DNA of 9,404 nt from NCBI GenBank assembly GCA_036265345.1, contig DATAPE010000282.1, forward strand, positions 1 to 9,404. The letters are read 5' to 3'. This document shows positions 1 through 5,740 of this stretch, one piece after another. Under the pieces are notes generated by a model, which was not told where the DNA came from, ran no database searches, and saw nothing but the letters and a program-made list of their open reading frames with translations. The stretch comes from DATAPE01 sp036265345. Lineage in GTDB: Bacteria; Actinomycetota; CADDZG01; WHSQ01. Both the position numbers and the translations under genes were made by a program. Position 1 is the first letter of the stretch; the number at the start of each line of letters is the position of its first letter.

Positions 1-1
1 C

Positions 2-64
2 GAGGCGACATTCCACGAGAGAATCGGAACGCTTGAAGGCCCGAGGGAAATAGTGCTCGGGTGA
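2..64 (+). CDS. C-terminal end of an unidentified upstream gene (partial)
   Basis: The frame starting at base 2 is open to a TGA at 62-64 and encodes 20 residues ending in GPREIVLG. The TGA overlaps the GTG start of the next gene in a GTGA arrangement, which is typical of translationally coupled genes and is the main reason to regard this fragment as real. The fragment is too short to assign to a family; it is polar with a short hydrophobic end. The rest of the gene lies outside the window. A chance open frame of this length is possible, so confidence is moderate. Confidence 0.5.
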   Translation, partial: EATFHERIGTLEGPREIVLG

Positions 65-495
65 GTGTCTCCTCCAGGAGCCCAACGCCCCGCCAGCGAA
101 TAGAGAAAGAGTGTCAGCGACGCGGCGAGGCTGCAGTCGTCACTGGGTGCATCGCATTGCTGAAAGGCCGCAGGACGGACCCCGAATTGATCGTCGCCCT
201 CGGCGGCCCTCCAGCGCGGTGGGCAATCACCGGGGAACGGGGAGGCCCGCCTTACTGGCTTCGGGTCTGGGCCGCGCGAGGTTTGCTTTATGTCTGGAAC
301 GACAGAGCGGTGAAAGCGGTGTTAGCCGCGATGAATGATGATTCCTGGCGGGTGAGAGAGATGGCCGTCAAGGTGGTCGCAAAGCACCGGCTTGGTGATG
401 GTCTCCACGGTATCGAGCGTCTTAAGAGAGATGCCCATCCACGGGTGCGTCAGGCCGCGTCACGGGCCCGCGCTCGTCTAACCGACTCAGCCTGA
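61..495 (+). CDS. HEAT-repeat-containing small protein
   Basis: This encodes a 144-residue soluble protein. The N-terminal ~60 residues are basic and Gly/Pro-containing with no recognisable motif. From about residue 66 onward there are two to three helical units resembling PBS-lyase-type HEAT repeats: W-x-A-A-R-G-L near 70-75, then an Asp-rich turn with W-R-V-R-E-M-A at 96-102, then H-P-R-V-R-Q-A-A at 126-133. The repeated D/H-x-x-x-R-V-R-x-x-A pattern is the HEAT hallmark. Such proteins are usually scaffolds or protein-interaction modules; no catalytic residues are visible. The GTG start is chosen because it overlaps the preceding TGA by four bases; a GAGGGA-like ribosome binding site lies upstream but at a long distance, so coupling probably drives initiation. 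Its function is unknown, and its partner may be the truncated upstream gene. Confidence 0.75.
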   Translation: MSVSSRSPTPRQRIEKECQRRGEAAVVTGCIALLKGRRTDPELIVALGGPPARWAITGERGGPPYWLRVWAARGLLYVWNDRAVKAVLAAMNDDSWRVREMAVKVVAKHRLGDGLHGIERLKRDAHPRVRQAASRARARLTDSA

Positions 496-539
496 CCATT
501 GGTCTGGCCCTCCGTGTTTCGGCGACTTGCACGAAGGGT

Positions 540-567
540 TTTGACCCCTCGACCTTCAGGGGGCAAA
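540..567 (+). other. Hairpin with overlapping promoter-like hexamer upstream of the deacetylase gene
   Basis: TTTG (540-543) pairs with CAAA (564-567), and CCCCT (545-549) with AGGGG (558-562), separated by one A/G mismatch. This gives nine pairs around an eight-base loop. No T-run follows, so it is not a classical intrinsic terminator for the HEAT-repeat gene. The left arm also contains TTGACC (541-546), close to a -35 consensus, with a weak CAAACT 17 bases downstream. GGCA (562-565) and TGCC (569-572) could form a competing small hairpin. It may be a terminator without a U-tract or a regulatory site, or have no function. Confidence 0.3.
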
Positions 568-610
568 CTGCCGGGACTGTGATGCTGCGCATCGGACAAA
601 GGGGGACGGT

Positions 611-1501
611 ATGAAGCCGGGTGACGCTAGGAAAGCGTTTGGTATACGGCCGAGGATCCTGATGGCGCTGTTGTCCGCGGGTGTGTTGGTGACGTCGTTT
701 TCGGTGGGCGGCGCTGCTCGGCCGGCCGCAGCCTCAACCCCCACGGTCGTGACGCTAGGGTTTGACGACGGAACCGTCGACCAGTTCGACAACGCCTTCC
801 CGATCCTTCAGTCGCATGGGATGAACGCCACCTTCTTCGTCAACACCGGACCGATCGTCGCCGGGGACCCGAGCCACATGACGTGGGACGAGCTCCACAC
901 GTTGTCGGCGGCGGGGAACGAGATCGCCGGCCACACGATCGACCACGCCGACCTGAAGCCGCTCACCGTCGCCGAGGCCGAGCACGAGGTGTGCGACGAC
1001 CGCAACACCCTTCTTGCCCAGGGATTCGCGCCGGAGTCACTCGCCTATCCGTTTGGATCGTTCGACGCTACTAGCGAGGCGGTAGTGCGCTACTGCGGCT
1101 ACAACAGCGGTCGCGGCGTGGCCGGGATCTCCAAGAAGGGGCCGTTCGGTGAGTCCATCCCTCCCGCCGACGCCTTCGCCACTCGCACTCCGCCCAATCC
1201 CAAGAAAGCGACCAAGCTTTCCACGCTCGAGTTGTATGTGACTAATGCGGAAACAGACTCGCAATCCACCGACTGGGTGCAGTTCGTGTTCCACAGGGTC
1301 TGCGATAGGTCCACCGGTGGGCACTGCGGGGCCTACACGATCAGCCCCACGAAGCTGTCCGCGTTCCTCGACTTCCTCCACGGCGAGATCAACGCCGGCC
1401 GGGTCGTGGTCGAGACGACCGAGCAGGTGATCGGGGGGCCGTTGAACCCTGCTTGCCAGTGGGACTCGGGCGGAACTGGGTGCGTGCCTCCGGCGCCGTA
1501 G
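611..1501 (+). CDS. Secreted polysaccharide deacetylase, NodB/CE4 family
   Basis: This encodes a 296-residue protein predicted to remove N- or O-acetyl groups from a cell-surface or environmental polysaccharide outside the cytoplasm. Residues 1-41 form a Sec-type signal peptide: a basic start, a hydrophobic stretch at about 16-36, and Ala-rich A-A-A before S42. The NodB domain follows: motif 1 is GFDDG (50-54; D52 the likely base, D53 a metal ligand), motif 2 is HTIDH (108-112; both His metal ligands), motif 3 is AYPFG (145-149), and a late FVFH places H228 as the candidate motif-5 histidine. Motif 3 has Ala-Tyr where many CE4 enzymes have Arg-x-Pro, a variant also found in PgaB/IcaB-like branches. 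Six cysteines in the mature part (C128, C162, C231, C239, C282, C291) suggest disulfides, fitting export. The ATG at 611 follows AAAGGGGG (598-605) at five bases. It stands alone, with 115-117 base gaps on both sides. Confidence 0.9.
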   Translation: MKPGDARKAFGIRPRILMALLSAGVLVTSFSVGGAARPAAASTPTVVTLGFDDGTVDQFDNAFPILQSHGMNATFFVNTGPIVAGDPSHMTWDELHTLSAAGNEIAGHTIDHADLKPLTVAEAEHEVCDDRNTLLAQGFAPESLAYPFGSFDATSEAVVRYCGYNSGRGVAGISKKGPFGESIPPADAFATRTPPNPKKATKLSTLELYVTNAETDSQSTDWVQFVFHRVCDRSTGGHCGAYTISPTKLSAFLDFLHGEINAGRVVVETTEQVIGGPLNPACQWDSGGTGCVPPAP

Positions 1502-1553
1502 AGAGCAATCAGCCGTGCGGACAATGCGGCGTGGAGGATTCCGAATCGCTGGA

Positions 1554-1583
1554 TTGAAGCACTAGCTCAGTTCCTCATACACT
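1554..1583 (+). promoter_or_regulatory. Candidate promoter of the ABM-like gene
   Basis: TTGAAG (1554-1559) and TACACT (1578-1583) are separated by 18 bases, each matching four of six consensus positions of a housekeeping-type promoter. A start site near 1590 would leave a leader of about 30 bases ending in a strong ribosome binding site. A near-palindrome, GATTC-C-GAATC (1537-1547), lies just upstream of the -35 and could be an operator. This is predicted by eye only. Confidence 0.35.
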
Positions 1584-1618
1584 GCCTGACCCGCCACCCG
1601 AGTCGAGGGAGGGAACCC

Positions 1619-1897
1619 ATGCACGCCTTACTGGTGACCGCCGACGTCGAACCAGGCCACGAGGAAGAAGGCCTGGAGTATCTCAACGCGATGCTGCCTC
1701 AGCTCCAACAGGTACCAGGGCTGGTGTCTGGCTACTGGATGGCGACGACAAGGGATGGAGAGAGCCTGGCGATCGTTCTCTTCGAGAACGAGGCGTCGGC
1801 CCAAGAGATGGCGCAGATGGGCCTAGAGAATGCTCCGCAACCTCCGGGCGCCACTTTCCGCGCGGCAGAGGTGAGGGAAGTCGTGGCTCATATCTGA
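1619..1897 (+). CDS. Small ABM-like dimeric alpha/beta-barrel protein
   Basis: This encodes a 92-residue cytosolic protein with the ferredoxin-like beta-alpha-beta-beta-alpha-beta order of antibiotic-biosynthesis-monooxygenase (ABM) type domains. A first strand (HALLVTADV) is followed by an acidic helix (EEEGLEYLNAMLPQLQ), then the typical V-P-G-L-V-S-G-Y-W strand at 32-40, a strand S-L-A-I-V-L-F-E (49-56), a helix beginning N-E-A-S-A-Q-E, and a last strand V-R-E-V-V-A-H. Family members dimerise and act as cofactor-free monooxygenases, haem-degrading enzymes or stress proteins, and many have no known reaction. No haem-ligand or catalytic signature is evident, so no activity is claimed. The ATG is well set: GGGAGGG (1607-1613) lies five bases upstream. 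It appears monocistronic, with its own candidate promoter, and converges on the DUF4389 gene. Confidence 0.75.
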   Translation: MHALLVTADVEPGHEEEGLEYLNAMLPQLQQVPGLVSGYWMATTRDGESLAIVLFENEASAQEMAQMGLENAPQPPGATFRAAEVREVVAHI

Positions 1898-1927
1898 GCG
1901 GCCTGTTGGATGATGTGAGACCCCCTG

Positions 1928-1956
1928 TTGACCGGATTCGGTTATGTCTATGTACT
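1928..1956 (+). promoter_or_regulatory. Orphan promoter-like sequence
   Basis: TTGACC (1928-1933) and TGTACT (1951-1956) are spaced by 17 bases and match five and four of six consensus positions. No plus-strand gene follows, so transcription from here would begin near 1963, enter the hairpin at 1960-1989 and run antisense into the 3' end of the DUF4389 gene. It may drive a small RNA or antisense RNA, or be a chance match. Confidence 0.3.
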
Positions 1957-1959
1957 GTG

Positions 1960-1989
1960 GTGAGTCTCTGATGATCTCCATCAACTCAC
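1960..1989. terminator. Bulged hairpin between convergent genes, possible U-tract-free terminator
   Basis: GTGAGT (1960-1965) pairs perfectly with ACTCAC (1984-1989), and TGATG (1969-1973) with CATCA (1979-1983). This gives 11 pairs, a five-base loop and one three-base bulge (CTC). It sits in the 135-base gap between the ABM-like gene (+) and the DUF4389 gene (-), where a bidirectional terminator is expected. There is no T-run on either side, so termination is an inference. The alternative is a structured 5' end of a small RNA from the promoter-like sequence just upstream. Confidence 0.4.
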
Positions 1990-2032
1990 GCCGACTGGAA
2001 CTACCGGCTGACCCACCCTCGTAGGCGACAGT

Positions 2033-2662
2033 TTATGGCGCGAGCCCGAATGGAGGGTATCGGTCGGTTACCAAGACGAGTGCGTAGGCGAGGACACGGT
2101 TGTGCCACCGGAGCACTCCCTCGGTGAAGGTGAACGCCCATCTCGGGTAACGACCTGTGAAGAGGATCGCGAACCAGGCGATGATTACTACGACCACCGC
2201 GGCAATGTAAAGGAAGAAGAGCACGATGTAGTGAGGGATCGCCAAGAACCATTTCACCAAGGGAAGCCAGCGGTTGAGTTCCCGTGGCACGTCCGGGAAC
2301 GGATAGTCGAGATGCACGGACTGATGGTCGTCGGTCGACGGATAGTGGTCGTCCATCAGTGCCAGGTAGGCGCTCACCCTGTTCCCAAATCGCTGGAGCT
2401 CGAGATTCCAGTCGAACCACCACCGAGGATATTTCTGGCGAAAGAGAATCATTACGAGAGGAGCAAAGAACAACAAGCCCCCCGCCCCCGCCGCGGCAGC
2501 GCGGCCGTAGTGACTGCTCCATTCGAATGTCCCCCCAGACACACCGGCTAGGACGATACAGATGGGAATGGCTGTGAAGATGCGAAAGAAAGTCGTCAGC
2601 CTGTTGAGAGATCGATCTGGGTAGTCAACCGAGAATTCAACGGGGTAATGAGCTTCATCCAT
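2033..2662 (-). CDS. Membrane protein with duplicated DUF4389 unit
   Basis: This encodes a 209-residue inner-membrane protein of the DUF4389 family, whose role is unknown. Each half has a hydrophobic region followed by the same signature. The first half has hydrophobic segments near 21-41 and 57-73, then YPRWWFDWNLELQRFGNRV and AYLALMDDHYP (about 78-109). The second has a long hydrophobic stretch at about 134-168, then RYPRWAFTFTEGVLRWHNRV and AYALVLVTDRYPPF (about 170-206). The family keeps the pattern R/K-Y-P-R-W, R-V-x-A-Y and D-x-Y-P. The start MDEAHYPVEFSVDYP is the usual N-terminus for these proteins, and AGGAGA lies eight bases upstream of the ATG, so the start is firm. It is a single gene on the minus strand, divergent from the SnoaL-like gene across 197 bases that hold both upstream regions; I see no convincing promoter there. 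Confidence 0.85.
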   Translation of the reverse strand: MDEAHYPVEFSVDYPDRSLNRLTTFFRIFTAIPICIVLAGVSGGTFEWSSHYGRAAAAGAGGLLFFAPLVMILFRQKYPRWWFDWNLELQRFGNRVSAYLALMDDHYPSTDDHQSVHLDYPFPDVPRELNRWLPLVKWFLAIPHYIVLFFLYIAAVVVVIIAWFAILFTGRYPRWAFTFTEGVLRWHNRVLAYALVLVTDRYPPFGLAP

Positions 2663-2859
2663 GGTTCCTATCTCCTCTCATGAGTCGGTAAAGGGCACCT
2701 TCTTGGCCTGCGGCCTGTGTTCGTGAAAGGGATCGACTTCCAACCGCGCCGAGGCTAATCCACCGGGCGAGGCCTTGCCTGATGAGGTCGGCGATGATTG
2801 TCGTTACGCTCGGCCCTCTTAGACACGAAAGCCCAGACAGCCTCACAGGGAGGGACGCC

Positions 2860-3279
2860 ATGACCTCGGGATCTGAATCGCCCCAGGCCAATGCGGCGCT
2901 CGTGCGGGAATGGTTCGAGGCATTCAACGCCGGCGACACCAAGAGGTTGCTGACCGTTGTGGCGCCAGACCTAGTGATGCACCTCGCAGAAGCGCCGGAG
3001 CCAATCCGCGGGCGCGAGACGTGGCAACAGGGATTCGAAATGATGAAGCGTGCGTTCCCCGACCTCGAGGCACATATCGACGATGTCGTCGCGACCGAGG
3101 ACCAAGTCGCGGTCCGCGTGACCTTTCAGGGCACCCACGCGGGAGAATTCCTCGGCATACCCGCCACCGGCCGCCCGATCCGCTACGTCAGCCACGAGTT
3201 CTACCGCCTCGAAAGCGGAGCGATCGCCGAAGAATGGATCTGCTCCGATACGGCATCGTTATTCCGCCAGCTGAGTTGA
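2860..3279 (+). CDS. SnoaL-like / ester-cyclase-type protein (NTF2 fold)
   Basis: This encodes a 139-residue soluble protein of the SnoaL-like polyketide-cyclase/ester-cyclase group. It starts with a helix (NAALVREWFEAFNAGD, 11-26) typical of NTF2-like folds. A segment at 50-75 (GRETWQQGF then AFPDLEAHIDDVVA) and the family signature FQGTHAGEFLGIPATGR (89-105) follow, then H112-E-F-Y-R and a final E-E-W-x-x-x-D (124-130). Members carry out cyclisations, isomerisations or hydrolyses on small hydrophobic substrates; the substrate here is unknown. The ATG at 2860 is preferred over an in-frame ATG at 2782 because GGGAGGGA (2848-2855) precedes it at four bases and the family N-terminus begins here. 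The acyl-CoA synthetase gene follows after 38 bases on the same strand, which suggests co-transcription and a substrate handled as, or released from, a CoA thioester. Confidence 0.85.
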   Translation: MTSGSESPQANAALVREWFEAFNAGDTKRLLTVVAPDLVMHLAEAPEPIRGRETWQQGFEMMKRAFPDLEAHIDDVVATEDQVAVRVTFQGTHAGEFLGIPATGRPIRYVSHEFYRLESGAIAEEWICSDTASLFRQLS

Positions 3280-3317
3280 GGCGTGAGGCACGCCGACTAC
3301 CGTCGGAAGGAGAAAGC

Positions 3318-4964
3318 ATGGCCGACATCGCTCCGAACATGACCGACTATGAGGTGACCTACCAGACCTTCAGGCTCGAGGTCCCGCTCGTCTTCAACTT
3401 CGCCCGCGACGTGGTGGACGCGTGGGCCGCGCGAGAGCCCGCGAAACCGGCGCTCCTGGCCGTTGGGCCGGCCGGAGAGAATGCTCGGCGTTTCACATTC
3501 TGGGATCTGTCGCGCGCTTCCAATCGCGCCGCCAACTTCCTCGGTGCCCAGGGCGTCCGCAAAGGTGATCGGGTGTTCGTCATGCTCCCCCGGATCCCGG
3601 AGTGGTACGACGTCATGCTCGGTTGCATGAAGCTGGGCGCGGTGCCCATGCCGGGCACCATGCAGCTCACAGGGCGGGATATCGAGTATCGGGTCAATCA
3701 GGCCGGGGCGACCGTCGCCATCACCGATGCTAACGGCGCCGCGAAGCTCGACGAGGTGAGGGACCGGTGTCCCACGCTCTCGACCTTCGTCTCGGTCGGA
3801 GGCGCGAGGGACAAGTGGCGGTCGTTCGAGGAGGGGCTGGCCTCGGCCAGCGAGTCAGCCCCGGACGCCGAGCTGACGGCGTCCGACGATCCGCTCCTCA
3901 TCTACTTCACTTCCGGGACCGTCGCCTATCCCAAGATGGTGCTGCACACCCAGGCTTCGCTGGGCATCGGGCACGAGATCACCGCGCGGTTCTGGCAGGA
4001 CCTCAAGGCCGACGACCTGCATTGGACAGTGTCGGACTTCGGCTGGGCGAAGGCGGCCTGGGGCAAGCTGTTCGGGCAGTGGCGCATCGGTTCGGAGTTG
4101 TTCCTGTGGGACGCGCGGGGCAAGCCGGATTTCGACCTGATCCTTCGGATGATCGGGAAGCACGGGATCACTACCTTCTGCGCGCCTCCCACGGTCTTCC
4201 GCTCGTTCGTGCTGCTGGACCTCTCTAGTTACGACTTCGGCCGCCTCCGGCACTGTGTGTCGGCGGGGGAGCCCCTCAACCCGGAGGTCATCAAAGTCTG
4301 GAAGGCCGCCACTGGCATGGACATCTACGACGGCTACGGTCAGACGGAGACCGTCAACTTGCTGGCCAACTACCGCTGCCTTCCGATCAGGCCCGGGTCT
4401 ATGGGGAAGCCCACGCCGGGTAACGACGTGCACGTCGTCGACGACGACGGAAAGGTGCTCGGACACGGTGAAGAAGGGCATGTCGCCGTGCGGGTGAAAC
4501 CCGAACGCCCTCTGGGGCTGTTCAAGGAGTACTGGAAGGATCCGGACGCGAACGCCGCGGCGTTCCGGGGCGACTGGTACTACACGGGCGACCGCGCCAC
4601 CGTGGATGACGAGGGCTACTTCTGGTTCGTGGGGCGGTCCGACGACGTCATCATCTCCGCGGCCTACCGGATTGGCCCCTTCGAGGTCGAGTCGGCGCTC
4701 GTTGAGCACTCCGCCGTCGCCGAAGCGGCCGTCGTCGGCAAGCCTGACTCGGAGCGGGGACAGATCGTGAAAGCCTTCGTGGTGCTCGCGCCGGGCCATG
4801 ATGGGAACGACCCGCTGGTCCGAGAGCTGCAGGACCACGTCAAGCGCGTTACCGCCCCGTACAAGTACCCCCGCGAGGTGGAGTTCGTCGACGAGCTGCC
4901 CAAGACCATCTCCGGCAAGATCCGTCGGGTCGAGCTGAGAGAGGCCGAGGCGAGCGGTCACTGA
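3318..4964 (+). CDS. Acyl-CoA synthetase, AMP-binding family, medium-chain (MACS-like) type
   Basis: This encodes a 548-residue cytosolic enzyme of the ANL superfamily: it adenylates a carboxylic acid with ATP and then forms the CoA thioester. Motifs in order are A3 FTSGTVAYPK (197-206), an aromatic stretch W-T-V-S-D-F-G-W-A-K, A5 YDGYGQTE (337-344), A7/A8 YYTGD (421-425) with GRSDD (439-443), and A10 PKTISGKIRR (528-537) with K534 as the catalytic lysine. The WTVSDFGWAK region, the CVSAGEPLNPEV segment and overall similarity to ACSM/butyrate-CoA ligases favour medium-chain or aromatic acids, but the substrate is not proven. In A3 the usual second Gly is Ala203, seen in some family branches. 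The start at 3318 is chosen because AAGGAG (3307-3312) sits five bases upstream; 136 extra in-frame codons before it overlap the SnoaL-like gene and are rejected. Full length for the family. Confidence 0.92.
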   Translation: MADIAPNMTDYEVTYQTFRLEVPLVFNFARDVVDAWAAREPAKPALLAVGPAGENARRFTFWDLSRASNRAANFLGAQGVRKGDRVFVMLPRIPEWYDVMLGCMKLGAVPMPGTMQLTGRDIEYRVNQAGATVAITDANGAAKLDEVRDRCPTLSTFVSVGGARDKWRSFEEGLASASESAPDAELTASDDPLLIYFTSGTVAYPKMVLHTQASLGIGHEITARFWQDLKADDLHWTVSDFGWAKAAWGKLFGQWRIGSELFLWDARGKPDFDLILRMIGKHGITTFCAPPTVFRSFVLLDLSSYDFGRLRHCVSAGEPLNPEVIKVWKAATGMDIYDGYGQTETVNLLANYRCLPIRPGSMGKPTPGNDVHVVDDDGKVLGHGEEGHVAVRVKPERPLGLFKEYWKDPDANAAAFRGDWYYTGDRATVDDEGYFWFVGRSDDVIISAAYRIGPFEVESALVEHSAVAEAAVVGKPDSERGQIVKAFVVLAPGHDGNDPLVRELQDHVKRVTAPYKYPREVEFVDELPKTISGKIRRVELREAEASGH

Positions 4965-4995
4965 TCTGCGCTCTCAGAGTCCGAAAGGAACCTCC

Positions 4996-5085
4996 ATGCT
5001 CGATGGCCAGACCGTTCTGAACCGTCCATCGACGGGCGATGACACCGCGCTCGACCTGCTCCGCGCTGTGTTCCCTGGGCCCTGA
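4996..5085 (+). CDS. Candidate 29-residue small ORF, structured
   Basis: The ATG at 4996 follows AAAGGA (4984-4989) at six bases and opens a frame of 29 codons to a TGA at 5083. It starts MLDGQTVLNRP and ends LLRAVFPGP, with an acidic centre. It matches no family I recognise and has no transmembrane or signal segment. Its first codons contain a nested inverted repeat: TCGATGG (5000-5006) with CCATCGA (5026-5032), and CAGA (5008-5011) with TCTG (5016-5019). It could be a real small protein, a leader peptide for the DHFR-fold gene 94 bases downstream, a remnant of a decayed gene, or chance. The 4965-5179 gap holds nothing else coding that I can support. Confidence 0.25.
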   Translation: MLDGQTVLNRPSTGDDTALDLLRAVFPGP

Positions 5086-5107
5086 CGCGGCGGTGCGGAA
5101 GTGACGC

Positions 5108-5146
5108 ATCGGCCGATTAGTTTGTCGTTCGAGCGCGGTCTACTTT
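5108..5146 (+). promoter_or_regulatory. Palindrome and weak promoter upstream of the DHFR-fold gene
   Basis: ATCGGCCGAT (5108-5117) is a perfect ten-base palindrome, directly upstream of an AT-richer stretch with a -10-like TCTACT (5139-5144) or TACTTT (5141-5146). The matching -35 positions (ATTAGT or TTAGTT) are poor, so the promoter is weak or activator-dependent if real. A regulator binding the palindrome would sit over or just above the -35. The gap to the ATG at 5180 suits a promoter for the two-gene cassette. Confidence 0.3.
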
Positions 5147-5179
5147 TCTGACAGCACATGAACGAAGGGGTGTTAAGCA

Positions 5180-5740
5180 ATGGGCAAGATCGTCGCTACC
5201 GAGTTCATCTCGCTTGATGGCGTCATCGAAGATCCGGGTGGTTCGGAGAACTTCGCGCATGGCGGCTGGAGCTTCGAGTTCAAGCGTGGGGAAGACGGTG
5301 ACCAGTTCAAGCTCGACGAGGCGCGCGACTCGGATGCGCTGCTGCTGGGGCGTACGACCTACGAGGGCTTCGCGGATGCATGGCCCTCTCGGGAAGGCGA
5401 CTTCGCCGACAAGTTCAACTCGATGCCCAAATACGTTGTCTCGTCGACGCTGAAAGACCCCAAATGGAACAACACGACTGTCCTGGAGGGCGATCTACCT
5501 GCCGGCGTAACTGAATTGAGAACCAAGCACGAGGGCGACATCGTGGTCCACGGCAGCGCTCAACTGGTTCAAGGTCTGCTCGAGAATGATCTGCTGGACG
5601 AGCTCCGACTCATGGTCTTCCCCGTTGTCTTGGGCCAGGGAAAGCGTCTGTTCGGAGCATCTGACAAGAAGACCCTGAAGCTACGAGAGACCAAGCCCGT
5701 CGGTGACGGCGTGCTGATCGCGATCTACGACAAGGCCTAG
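5180..5740 (+). CDS. Dihydrofolate-reductase-fold family protein (RibD C-terminal-like)
   Basis: This encodes a 186-residue soluble protein of the RibD-C/DHFR-like family, with an NADPH-binding Rossmann-like reductase fold. The signatures are complete: SLDGVIEDPGG (11-21), LLLGRTTYEGFADAWP (54-69, the binding loop with the G-R-x-T-Y core), PKYVVSSTL (83-91), GDIVVHGSAQL (119-129) and the C-terminal ELRLMVFPVVLGQGKRLF (141-158). These proteins are widespread in actinobacteria; most have no assigned substrate and are not the folate-pathway DHFR. A trimethoprim-resistance role should therefore not be assumed. The ATG at 5180 follows GAAGGGG (5164-5170) at nine bases, slightly long. It is the first gene of a cassette: its TAG at 5738-5740 is directly followed by the ATG of the nucleotidyltransferase gene. 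Confidence 0.9.
   Translation: MGKIVATEFISLDGVIEDPGGSENFAHGGWSFEFKRGEDGDQFKLDEARDSDALLLGRTTYEGFADAWPSREGDFADKFNSMPKYVVSSTLKDPKWNNTTVLEGDLPAGVTELRTKHEGDIVVHGSAQLVQGLLENDLLDELRLMVFPVVLGQGKRLFGASDKKTLKLRETKPVGDGVLIAIYDKA

Noticed and set aside
2798..2824. Possible promoter (TTGTCG and TTAGAC) for the SnoaL-like gene
   Set aside because: Spacing is 15 bases and the -10 matches only two consensus positions, which is too weak to annotate.
2782..2859. N-terminal extension of the SnoaL-like frame to an upstream ATG
   Set aside because: The ATG at 2860 has a strong ribosome binding site at good spacing and matches the usual family N-terminus; the extension has neither.
2910..3317. N-terminal extension of the acyl-CoA synthetase frame
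   Set aside because: It overlaps the SnoaL-like gene in another frame, is very Arg/Pro-rich, and a strong ribosome binding site precedes the ATG at 3318.
3900..3935. Ala in place of the second Gly of the A3 loop as a sign of a dead acyl-CoA synthetase
   Set aside because: All other motifs including the catalytic Lys534 are intact, and this loop variant occurs in active-looking relatives of the same branch.
3855..4961. Long minus-strand open frame (368 codons) opposite the acyl-CoA synthetase
   Set aside because: It is a shadow of a GC-rich gene. The plus-strand protein carries every AMP-binding motif; the minus-strand translation shows no family signature.
4974..5180. Minus-strand 68-codon open frame in the gap before the DHFR-fold gene
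   Set aside because: Its start coincides with the complement of the plus-strand start codon region, it has no family motif, and the region looks like control sequence.
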